Shown: positions 22,255 through 32,200 of the stretch, piece by piece
Layout: each line of letters begins with the position of its first letter
Numbering within the stretch: position 1 is the first letter of the stretch
Source of the DNA: Stenocarpella maydis
Lineage: Eukaryota; Ascomycota; Sordariomycetes; Diaporthales; Diaporthaceae
Direction of reading: 5' to 3'
NCBI GenBank assembly: GCA_002270565.1
Contig: NQMI01000092.1
Location: 124,001 to 188,000 of the forward strand
Length of the DNA stretch: 64,000 nt
The notes under the pieces: generated by a model
Told to the model about the DNA's origin: nothing
The model's database searches: none
Seen by the model: only the letters and a program-made list of their open reading frames with translations
Translations under genes and position numbers: made by a program

Positions 22255-23006
22255 ATGTCTGCCCCTCGATTCCTCCTTTCCATCACCCGACTTCTTTCCA
22301 GAGCAGCACCAGCAGAAAAGACACCCTCAAGAACCATATCAACTCTGCTACAGGGTACCTCGATCTACAGCCACAGCTTGGAGTCTTCGTTTCACACATC
22401 GTCCCAGTCCAAGATGGCCAACCGCACCGTCGAGTCGGAGTTGATCTCCGAGATAACCCAGAAGGAGAAGGATCTCACCGGCAAGGCCGACCCCGTCAAG
22501 GGAGGCCCTACTGCCCAAGCCCAAAGCCATGTCCACGAGAAGCTCGCCGACGGCAGAGTCGTGAGCGACATAGCAAAGGGCGAGGAGGCCATCACCCACA
22601 ACGGCGCCCCTGTGGCAGGCGGGCCTGCTGCCACAGCGCAGTCCCAGGCATCCCAGGCTCGCAATGAGGTAAGTCGTGTGCCTGCCGAGCCCTTGGCGTG
22701 AATATCCTTGCTGCTTCGTGTTGCTGACAGAGCCCGCAGGCGAGGAACGCACCCCAGTCACACACCGGAAAGCTCGACGACACTGTCATCTCAGAGATCA
22801 ATGCGGCCGAGAGTGCCCTGACTGGTCAGAGCGCCCCTGTCAAGGGAGGGCCCACGGCTCAGGCACAGAAGCATGCCAACGAGCCCATCAATGCCGACAC
22901 TCTCCACGACATCACCGACCGAGAGAAGGCAGTGGCTGGCGACAGGGTCAAGGGCGGTCCAACTGCGACTGCGCAGTCGGAACTGGCAAAGTCACGCAGG
23001 TCATAG
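22255..23006 (+). CDS. SMP-repeat (seed maturation protein-like) protein with mitochondrial-type leader
   Basis: Model: join(22255..22668, 22731..23006), 229 aa. After an Arg/Ser-rich leader (MSAPRFLLSITRLLSRAAP) with mitochondrial presequence character come four copies of an SMP/LEA-like unit of about 30-35 residues. Each copy has a [LV]-[IVH]-x-[DE]-I helix start and ends in a GGP-[AT]-A-x-AQ motif; three carry K-GGPTA, one VAGGPAATAQ. The intron (62 bp, GTAAGT..ACAG) lies exactly between repeats two and three. Such hydrophilic proteins are linked to desiccation, spore or heat tolerance. An internal ATG at the MANRTVESE motif, about 53 codons downstream, could give a cytosolic short form, since the repeats begin right there. 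Confidence 0.85.
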
Positions 23007-25089
23007 ACGGCAAGTAGCACCATGGTTTGATATTGGCACCAGTGCGCAACGTGCCCAGGTGATCAGGGACAGGCCCGAATTCATGTATCCATAAAGTTAG
23101 TTTGCTGTTTGGTCACCTTTGGGATGCGCCTGGTCTTGTGAGAAAAGAAAGCCCGCCATATCGGGTTACTGTTAGACAGTAATTGCTGTCTGCTTCCTGT
23201 GTGCTGCTTTACGGGAATCAAGGCATGGAACAATACATGTCAATTTTGGCCGCATGACATCTGGAGTCTCCGCATGGGCTGATCAATCCTAATGCAACAG
23301 CTTGCAATTGGTCTTCCATCCCACAAATACCTGTCTTGCCTTCCACTGCAGATATTGCTGACATGGACCCACTCTCAGCAAACCTTTGGTTTCGAGAACA
23401 AGGCAGCACCCCACGCTACGGCAATCGTCAGCAAATGGTTTCAGTGCCGAGCGAGTAATTCAAAGGAGCGGCCACATAACATCAAAAGGGTCGGAGAGAA
23501 TGCTAAGCACCGACCTAGTCACGCAGCCTCACTTGCGCCCAATCAGAAGCTCAAGTTCCCAGCGGGATGAGACCAGACCTTGCTGGCGAGAGCTCCAGGT
23601 CGCAACCCTGACTTGCCAGGCTTTAAAGACTGGGCTGGCCCCAAGGTAGAAGAAACAAAGTAGTAATGCATGGATAGCAATGGGCCATGATGAAGCACTT
23701 GGGAGATACGTCAGGGTGATCAGGTCGATTCAGCATCAGTATTGGGAATTGATTCCTAATAACTGATCGATCTCACCAGTTCGCCCACCCACTTGTAGAG
23801 ACTGTGAGCAGAAGGACTACAAACGCTACCGCGATAGTCAGGTTATTAAAAACACACCATGCTAGAATCTTTCAAAATGGTCCCTATGTCTTCGTTATTT
23901 CTTATGACGGCGGATGGGAATCTGTCTTGTTGTTCGGCCTGAGGGTCTATACCAGTTGACCTAGGTATACTCCCTGAACATTAAACTAGTTAGCTACTAG
24001 AAATTCAATGATCTCTTCTGGCGAGGAAAAAGACGCACACCTGACCTCCAACTTCTGGATATGAAACTAGGGCGTCTTCAACCCTCGTGATCACGTCTAA
24101 TCCGCTCTTCGGTACGGCCGGCATTTCAACAATGACATCTAAGTCCCATTTGGGACCGGCAGAGTGGTGTAATTTGTTAGACCAGGGCCTCAGAAACCAC
24201 TAGCAATTTCTATCACTGGCGTATAAGTAAGTTCTCAATTCTCACCACGATTCGGAAGCAACGAGAAGCCCGAGAGGACGACATCTTGGTCAAGTTCGGT
24301 GCATGGATGATAACGAGCCGCCCGAACTACAAGCAGCCGCTGGCGCCGGCTTCTAGTTCACGGCCGAATACCGCCGCGGCGGGCCTAGAAAATTTCTAAG
24401 CCGACACATCCGGATGCCTTTACCGAGGCAGACGGAGCAGTCAACAGAAAAGATTGCTTGCGTTATGCAAGCATTGTGATGATGTAGGAACCAGGTCTCT
24501 GCGTAGATTGCAAGAGATCATGGCCTTACTCTTGCGATGCTTGCGGCCCTGCAGTGAAACAACGTGCTAGGCAAATCGGATGATTCTTGTCTTGACAGCG
24601 GTCGCCAATCTCAAGGCCGTATTTTAACCCGAGTGTGCTCGCGGACCATATTCGAAACCGTGCAAGCGCATTGGGGCCTGTCCCTTAACTATCCAACACG
24701 CCTATGTGACAGGGGTGTTGTTGATCAGTCCCGATATGTAGCGAGCCACACATCTGGCCTTCCTTCGAAATGCACGGATTATGGTAGCCTGGCCGAGGTT
24801 GACACATGCTTGGGGTGGGCTGACACTTGGCGTGCCGAGAGATCCGTTTTGGGCGTGCACCGAAGAACCCGCCACGCTTATTATTCTCGACATGGACAGC
24901 CGCTGGAGTCCGACGTTGATCTCACCACGCCGGTGGGGGCGAAGGAATCGTCCAAATATGTATATACCCTAAGCTCCCAAGATTCGTCTACCGTCCGCTC
25001 CTGGCCCGGGTTCCAGTACACATGTCATAGTTCCTTGCACAGCTCACTGCTTTTAAGTACTCTGCATCACCGCATATTTCCTACCTACA
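23007..25089. other. Intergenic, no gene seen
   Basis: About 2.1 kb. A long open frame at 24564-25109 (+) has no family-like content and overlaps the promoter of the next gene, so I do not call it. The remainder is mixed-composition DNA without repeats I can see. Confidence 0.45.
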
Positions 25090-26061
25090 ATGCCTTCATT
25101 TGGGGCTAGCAGCCCCCCAGGCAATCATCACGAGAACAAGAGACACTCCTCGGGAAGAAAGCATAGGCATCAAGAAAGCCCCCACAGATCATATGCTTTA
25201 GCGCACCCAGCACCCATCTATATCGACAAAACGATCGTTGTGAAACGCCTGCGGTCGAGACAATTCTTACAAATACAGAAAATATTGCCGGACACAACTC
25301 ACTACGCCCCCGACGTCGATGTGATATCATTTGCGCCACCCAAAGACCCAGTCCGGCTCGTGTCAGCCCTGAAGGGACTGCTCGGGGGCAAAATAAGTCT
25401 AAGTGACGGAGGACTGCTTCGTTTCAACAAAGGCGATGTGTTATTGACGCGGTATCGCGAGGATGATCCGGGATCAGTTGATCCGACTCACCCGGCCAAG
25501 AAGTGCACCATCATGGCGCCCCTGGAGAAGATCGTAGGGAGGGAAGTCCTGGCGGTCCTGAGGAAAGACAACAAGATCATACTCGAGGACGGCCGGCTGT
25601 GGACGGCGACAAACCACCAGAACAAGTCATTCGAGTTCATCTCCCTGGACGAGCACGGCAACAAGACCGTCGTGAAATGGGTTCTGGCAAAGAGGCGGAT
25701 CTCCGGCATCGACGACCACCCCGCCTCCTCGAGCAAGGAGGCCCCGGAAGGCACGTTCCACTTCAGCATCATCCGGCCCAGCACGCGCAAGCACGCCGTG
25801 CTGGCATCGCTGACGCAATCATCCCTCCAGGTCAAGGACAGCTACTACGAGCCGGCAACCAGCTTCGGCATGGAGGAGGATTTCGACTCCGCGCCCAAGA
25901 TGGTAGACGAGGCCACCAGGAGCGTGATAACGGCCACGGCTGTCTGGGTAGTCCTCACTCTCGGGTGGTCACCGGCCTGCAAGGCATCCGCTGGGGATCA
26001 CCAGGGCACGTCTTGGAGGTGTGCACCGGTGCCTCGTCCGACAAAGCATGCGACATGGTAG
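25090..26061 (+). CDS. Fungal conserved protein of unknown function
   Basis: 323 aa, read as one exon from ATG 25090. After a His/Ser-rich basic N-terminus comes a run of beta-strand-like segments: IYIDKTIVVKRLRSRQFLQI, DVISFAPPKDP, GKISLSDGGLLRFNKGDVLL, KIILEDGRLWTATNHQ, FEFISLDEHG and VVKWVLAKRR. Then come FHFSIIRPSTRKHAVLASLT and SLQVKDSYYEP, and finally a hydrophobic segment VITATAVWVVLTLGWSP. The FSIIRP..RRHPVLA..T-type pattern recurs in ascomycete proteins sometimes described as tubby C-terminal-like, probably lipid- or membrane-associated. That link is a guess from strand pattern. The extreme C-terminus (after about residue 297) looks non-conserved, so a 3' intron or frame error cannot be excluded. 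Confidence 0.7.
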   Translation: MPSFGASSPPGNHHENKRHSSGRKHRHQESPHRSYALAHPAPIYIDKTIVVKRLRSRQFLQIQKILPDTTHYAPDVDVISFAPPKDPVRLVSALKGLLGGKISLSDGGLLRFNKGDVLLTRYREDDPGSVDPTHPAKKCTIMAPLEKIVGREVLAVLRKDNKIILEDGRLWTATNHQNKSFEFISLDEHGNKTVVKWVLAKRRISGIDDHPASSSKEAPEGTFHFSIIRPSTRKHAVLASLTQSSLQVKDSYYEPATSFGMEEDFDSAPKMVDEATRSVITATAVWVVLTLGWSPACKASAGDHQGTSWRCAPVPRPTKHATW

Positions 26062-26780
26062 TGAGGGTGTTTTAAGTTGGTCGTTTAATGATTAATTGAG
26101 TAAAATATGCCCGAGCTGTGTTCAACCACTCTGAAGATAATTCTACCGGCCAGGTCCGTTTATCCCACTAAATAAATGGCTTCTCAGCGGTGGGAGTTCT
26201 CTTCACACTGATGTCTGTAAGACCACTAACTGAGTAACAGAGACATGGCTCTCTGATAAAGTATTCCTAACTAACACAGATTAACGCGGCCGAACAGTTG
26301 TGAAAGGCCCACTGTTCCAAACTATCCGGAAACTTGCGCGCTTGTAGCTGCGGTTGGGAAGCCTTCCGGGAGCCATCAGACACGTGGATTCTTCCTCAAC
26401 AAGCACCAACTTGAAGTGCACATAATCAGTAGTGCCGAAATTTTGCTGGGTATTTATGCGATTGTTCGAAGAAAGTTCGCCCGCGCTTCTGCGAAACGAA
26501 CCCGAAGCCCCCTGTTCTACTAGACACGCATTGACTGGAGTTCCACCTGGGCATATGGATGACGTCTGCCATATAAGATGTGTGCTTCCTACCACCATCC
26601 TGGATAACGATCTAATGGGATACGAGGCTGCGATTTTGGGTGATGATGAACCGTACCAGTACAGAGAAAATGATGGTCATGGCTGTTACAGAGCGCGAAA
26701 ACAGGGAAAGCAAAGCAGTAACATTGCTGCTCTGGATTCCGCGCTTCCCCCGCCATATTCCGGCCGGCCACTTCGCCAAC
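26062..26780. other. Intergenic, no gene seen
   Basis: About 720 bp of normal composition between the unknown-function gene and an AT-rich island. Open frames present on both strands are not family-like. Confidence 0.5.
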
Positions 26781-27054
26781 TATAAATAAATATTTATTAC
26801 TACAAAAGCCTTTTAGTAAGCCTTACAATACTAAGAAAAGAAATATTTCATTAATATAACTATTAAGGTATTATAAGCTTTAAGATAGTAAAGTTTCTAT
26901 TAGAATGCTTACTTAACTAGGCTAAAGGCTATTATAATTAAGGGTTATAAAACATAAGTTACATAAGTAGATATTATATGGATAGCTTTTCCGAAGCACA
27001 CAAGAGCCAATCCTTTAGAATAATAAGAGGGAAATAAATAAATAAATAAAATTC
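26781..27054. repeat. AT-rich island, RIP-like repeat remnant
   Basis: Composition changes sharply at about 26781. The next 270 bp are rich in TpA steps and A/T runs, nearly without CpG, and lack coding potential. This is the look of a transposon fragment decayed by repeat-induced point mutation, an ascomycete genome defence. It ends in ATAAATAAATAAAT just before a damaged dehydrogenase gene. Confidence 0.7.
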
Positions 27055-27994
27055 ATGGAGCACCTCAACATCATTACGGCTCACGAAGCTCCTGGTGGGC
27101 CGCCGCCAGGCTTAATCATGTTCGGGAGCCTGTGGTGCTCTCGCAAGAGCCCGCCCAGAGACTACCAGGTGTCCTTCGCGGGCAAGACAGTGCTCGTCAC
27201 GGGGGCAAACACGGGCCTCGGCCTCGAAGCAGCAGTCAAGCATGCGGCCCTCGGCGCCGAGAAGCTGATCCTTGCCGTGCGCTCGGTGGCCAAAGGCGAA
27301 GAGGCTAGGAGTCGCATCCTCGAGCGCATCGGGCGCAGCAGGAGCAGTGGCAACAGCAGCGAGGTCGAGATTGCCATCCTGACCGTGGACCTCTCCGAGT
27401 TCGCGTCGGTCCAGGAATCCGCACGCAGGTTGGGCAAGGAGGCGCGGTATCTCGACGTGGTGCTTCTCAATGCGGGCCTCGGCAACCCTACATCCGAGCA
27501 GTCCCCCGCTGGTTGGGAGATGGCGCTGCAGGCCAACGTGCTCTCCACGGCTCTCATGGCCGGCCTGTTGCTGCCTCTGCTTCGAGCCGCTGCGGAAGGG
27601 CGCGGAAAGGCGGTGCACCTGACCTTCGTCAACAGCCATAGTCATAACATGGTGCAGAAGGACTGGTATGCCTCTACAGGCGGGAGCCCCCTCAAGGCAG
27701 CCAAGGAGAGGGAGAGGTGGGATGCTACCAGGAGCTACTGCATGGTCAAGCTGATGGGGCGTGGCGGCCATGCAAGCAGTCGCGAGAGCGGCAGACCAGC
27801 CAGCGTCCACCATGGAACCAGAGCATCATGGAATCACTGTCAATGCGGTGTGCCCCGGCCTCTGCAAAACAGACCTGGGCCGCAAATTTGGCAGAATGTC
27901 ACAGGTGTCGGGTTTCCTTTTCCAGACGGCCTTTGCGCGTACGGCCGAGGAGGGTTCCAGATGGTTGGTCAGCGCGACGGCTCTGGCATCATGA
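27055..27994 (+). pseudogene. Short-chain dehydrogenase/reductase, frameshifted
   Basis: A classical SDR broken by at least one frameshift. Frame one, from ATG 27055 or more likely 27118, gives VLVTGANTGLGLEAA (NAD(P)-binding TGxxxGxG), LILAVRSVAKGEEA, VLLNAGLG, FVNSHSH (catalytic Ser) and Y-C-M-V-K (catalytic Tyr/Lys) up to about 27755. The fold then continues one base out of frame as AAMQAVARAA, ITVNAVCPGLCKTDLG and EEGSRWLV, to a stop at 27994. Removing one G near the GGGG run at 27756 would join M-G-V-A-A-M-Q. Near 27985 the family-like ending HHDVLFP lies in the third frame, suggesting a second shift. Either this is a decaying gene beside an AT-rich island, or the assembly has base errors here. 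An intron cannot explain a one-base step. Confidence 0.75.
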
Positions 27995-28591
27995 TGTCTT
28001 GTTCCCGTGAGTGCCTGGCGTGCAGCAGACACTCGATGGAGGGTCATGACGGGGCGGTCGGTGGCCAGGCTGAATGCTGACTGACTGGTTGGAACGAGGG
28101 GCCGAAAAGGTATGCGCCAGCTGTGTGTGTGACATGCGATCAGCTTGCCATCCTTCCATGCTACAAGAAATTGACCGTCCTGTCCTGAAGCTGGTCATGG
28201 ACAATGACAGCAGGGGCATGGCATGGCCCTGGCTCTCAGCCTCGGGAAGGATCAGGTGTTGGCCCGTCTCGCACTGCCACCAAGCCCGAGAGCCCTTGGC
28301 AAGCCTCCGCAACACACAAGCAACGCACGTACACCACGAGCATACCTGCGAGACTTGTCGGCTGCCGGCACCGCCATCAAGCGAGGATCGAGTATGGCAA
28401 AAACCTTGTCCGACGGTTGCGTGCAGCGACATGCGCGGACACAAGAGCACAGACGGGGGCCGCGGCCGATTGAGTCGAGCTTTGCACGAGCTATCGCCTG
28501 TGCCACGGCTATTGATCGCACCAGCAGCCACCACGATGGGGTAACACACGTACCCAAGCCGGGTAGGTTATTGAACGTGTGGGGTTGTCTT

Positions 28592-28596
<5 letters not shown>

Positions 28597-28632
<36 letters not shown>
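28597..28632. repeat. (CTG)12 microsatellite
   Basis: Twelve perfect CTG units, preceded by TTG TTG. Likely length-polymorphic between strains. It lies outside any gene I can support. Confidence 0.95.
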
Positions 28633-28635
<3 letters not shown>

Positions 28636-28936
28636 ACGCCCAGCGGAGCAGCTAATCAGGCCGTGGAGGGCTGGGGCTGCCGGAGTAGCTCCTTGGGCCT
28701 TGGGGTCGTCGTCATCGACACCCACTGATTGCCCCATGCGGGCGACGTGGGCTAAACCACCTACCTGACTGGCTTGGCGGGCCGAAGCCGAGAGCTCCCT
28801 CCCGCCTGGGCCAGCCTGTGCGCAACGTTCGACGGTGCAATGTCCGTCCGCACGACGTTTCCAATCCCGTCCCGGCCTTTCGTGTTTCGATGCCTGCTTC
28901 CCGCCTGGCGACTCTTTTTTTTTTGGGGGGGGGGGG

Positions 28937-29075
28937 TTTGGTTGTTATTGTTTCTTCCTTTGTTTCTTCCTTTCTCTCTCTCTCTCCTCTCTCTTCTTTG
29001 CCGGCTGTCGCATATCCTCCCTCGTTCCTTCTTGTACAAAATCATTACTCTGCTGTCTCTCTTTCTCTCTGTAAA
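28937..29075 (+). promoter_or_regulatory. Pyrimidine (CT-rich) tract upstream of the ABC transporter
   Basis: A T/C-rich stretch with an uninterrupted TCTCTC block, starting about 355 bp and ending about 215 bp before the ATG at 29292. Such CT tracts are common in filamentous fungal promoters next to transcription starts. This is inferred from composition and position only. Confidence 0.55.
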
Positions 29076-29291
29076 TTACGCCCTTCGCATCTCCCCCTCC
29101 GGCATGACTCCATTGGTGGTCCGGCCTTTATGACCACTCCGTCTCCGACTCTCCCGGCTTCTCCGGCCATCGATCCCCCCAGCCCAACCCCCGACGCCGT
29201 GTGAACCTTGTGCTCGAACCTTGACCCGTCTCTCGGTACGGTAGCTTAATCGTTGACCACGGCGCCGGTCCGCGCCGACCGCATTCACGCC

Positions 29292-32200
29292 ATGGCATTG
29301 TTAAGCCAGACCTGGACCCTGACCAAGAAGAACCTTCTCATCGTCCTCGTCCGCCAAGGCTTCACCACCACCATCCGGGCCTTCCTGGCGCCAATAATTT
29401 TCGTGAGCTCCCTTGACTGTGCTCTGCCCTCGCATCTCCTGTGCCTTCCTTGGGCTAACGATTCCTCAACAGATGTTCATTGTATGTTTGCGACTCTCCT
29501 GCCTCGTTGCCCATGTGCTGAACCATGGACATCTTTCCTGATCGCCGTCGCCCCCCTTGCGCGCCACACCACTAGTTAACATGCAGGATAGCTTGCCTAC
29601 GTGAGAAACTTCTTTGTCCCGCCATCCGTCTTTGGTATAGGCTCTCCGACACCCATACGAAGCCTCGAAAATGCCCTTGCCGCCTCGACTGGTAACCATA
29701 ATAAGGTTGTGTTTGTACACAATGGACATACAGGCGGGGATATCGAGGCCATCATCAGTGTGGTTTCGGCCAGAGTGAAAAGTGGTGGCAAGGCTGTCGA
29801 GGTGGTCCAAGATGACGTCGACCTTCTCACCACCTGCGCCAGCACCCTGCGCGGCTCGTCCAGCTGCTTCGGCGCCGCCTCCTTCCATTCCTCGCCGACC
29901 GAGGGCTCCTCCGGTGCTTGGAATTACACCATAAGGTCAGATGGGGTTTTCGGTGAGAGGATCTTCGTGGACAGGACAACCAACGACGTCGAAATCTATA
30001 CCCTCCCCTTCCAGCGCGCTATCGACTCGGCCATTGGCTCCCTGAATCGAACATCGGGCAGCCTGGGATCGGGCGACATCGACGAGTACCCATATACCGA
30101 CACGACTGCCGAGGAGAGAGACGCACTCATCCGCAGGCTCTACATGGGTGCTCTCATCAACATCTTGGCCGTGGCTCTCTTCCTGGCCATGTCCAATGTC
30201 ACCTACCAGCTTACTGGACTCATGGCCTCCGAGCGCGAACTGGGCATCTCGCAGCTGATCGAGGCCATGACTCCGGCCAGCCGGCCTTGGCACATACAAG
30301 CCGCCCGGTTGCTTTCCAACCATCTAGCCTTCGACATCATCCACCTCCCGGGATGGATCATCATGGGCGCGATTCTCCGAGGCCTGGCATTCATACACAC
30401 CAGTTGGGCCATACTCATCATCTACCACGTGCTCTCGGGACTTGCGCTCTCGAGCTATTCCATCCTCGGCGCCAGCTTCTTCAGCAAGGCCCAGCTCTCG
30501 GGCATCACTGTGACTATCACAGCCGTCATTCTCGCAGTCATTGCACAGGTTGCAGGCCCATTTGACACCGGCGCCACTGCGGTGCTCAGCCTGCTGTTCC
30601 CGTCCATGAACTACGTGTTTTTCATAATTCACATGGCACGTTTCGAGGAAAAGGCTCGTGCGACCTCCCTTGTGGGCAGTGCGCCTACTGGCTTATCCTC
30701 GTTGCCTGGCATTGTCTTCTGGGTCTTTCTAGTCATCCAGATTTTTCTCTTCCCTTTCCTTGGAGCCCTTGTCGAGAGGTGGCTATACGGCACCATATCG
30801 CGAGAAAGAAAGACCACCACGTCCTCGCCAGATCATGCTATTGTACTCGAGAAATTTTCCAAACATTGGACGCCTAGCTGGCTCCGTAGAAACGTCCTCA
30901 GCAAACTTGGTGTCACGGTGCCCGAAACAGTGTATGCCGTCGATGACTTCAGCATCAAAGCTCGCCGCGGCCAGATTTTGGTCCTCCTAGGAGCCAATGG
31001 GAGTGGGAAGAGCACAACCCTGGACGCCATCTCCGGGCTTAACACCATCACAAGTGGCTCGATCGAGATTGACGGCACTGGTGGTCTGGGCTTGTGCCCG
31101 CAGAAGAATGTGCTCTGGGATGAGCTCACTGTGTTCGAACATGTCAAGATTTTCAACGAGCTGAAGAGTTCAGCCGGCACGAGAGACGGCAAAAATCAGA
31201 CCGAGAATCTTATTCGGGCTTGCGATCTCGGCCACAAGATCAAGGCCCAGTCGGTGACTTTGTCGGGTGGCCAAAAGAGGAAGCTTCAGCTCGCGATGAT
31301 GTTCACTGGTGGGTCCAGGGTCTGCTGTGTCGACGAAATGTCCTCGGGACTTGATCCGCTGTCTCGGCGGAAGATCTGGGACATCCTCCTCGCGGAGCGC
31401 GGCGAGCGAACGTTCTTGTTGACAACCCATTTCCTTGACGAGGCGGATGTGCTGTCTGACTTCGTTGCGATCCTGTCACGGGGCAAACTGAGGGCCAAGG
31501 GCACGGCTGTGCAGCTCAAGCATGAGGTCGGTGTCGGATATCGTGTATCGGTTCCAAAGCACGTGAACTTCGTCGCTGCGGAGAAGGTTCAGCGCCATGA
31601 GACGCCTGACAGGCATATTTTCTGGCTCCCGGATTCTTCCGCTGCGTCAAATCTCATCCGTGAATTGCGCGCAGGTGGTGTCAAGGACTACGACATAGTA
31701 GGGCCGACATTGGAAGACGTCTTCCTCAAGCTGGCGGAGGAGATGGGCGACCATCAACTTGGGAGTGATGCACCGCTTGCCCTGAGGCCGGAGAGCGCGC
31801 CAGACAATCCGGACAAGCCCGCCAACTCCGACTCGTCATCTGGGGAGGAGCCTGGGATTCAAATGTCTGCAGGGCGAGGAACGGGCATGGCCAAGCAGAC
31901 CTTGATCCTGGTCCGCAAACGGTTCACCATCTTGAAGCGGAACTACTTCCCGTATCTGGCCGCGGTCCTCCTCCCAGTCATCACTGCTGGACTGGTGACG
32001 TTGTTTTTGGATGGCTTCTCAGCCATAGGCTGTGACCCGGGGGCTCAGTCCAACGCACCTAGTGTCGCTGACCTTCAGTCCCTCGACATCACTCCTCTCA
32101 TACCCATCGGGCCTTCCAGCCTCATAAGCATGGACCAACTCACGAACAGGACGGGGCTCAACGCCAGTTCCTTTCGCATAGTTGATACCCTCGACGAGTT

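Larger units (their letters stand above)
28000..29291. other. Intergenic spacer with simple repeats
   Basis: About 1.3 kb between the broken SDR and the ABC transporter. It holds a (CTG)12 tract, a T10G12 run at 28915-28936 and a long pyrimidine tract, described separately. No gene is supportable; glutamine-rich and leucine/cysteine-rich frames arise only from the triplet repeat. Confidence 0.55.

Noticed and set aside
24564..25109. 181-codon plus-strand open frame
   Set aside because: It overlaps the start of the next gene in another frame and has no recognisable domain or biased codon use.
28597..28632. CRISPR-like or other array
   Set aside because: It is a simple triplet repeat without spacers, and the host is a fungus.
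28252..28737. Glutamine-rich protein encoded opposite the CTG tract
   Set aside because: The poly-Gln stretch is just the (CTG)12 repeat read on the other strand; flanking sequence shows no coding signal.
29587..29591. Stop codon in the ABC transporter after the nearer acceptor (29585-29586)
   Set aside because: The TAG is removed if the acceptor five bases further on (29590-29591) is used, which keeps the frame and the family-like LAYVRNFFVPP.
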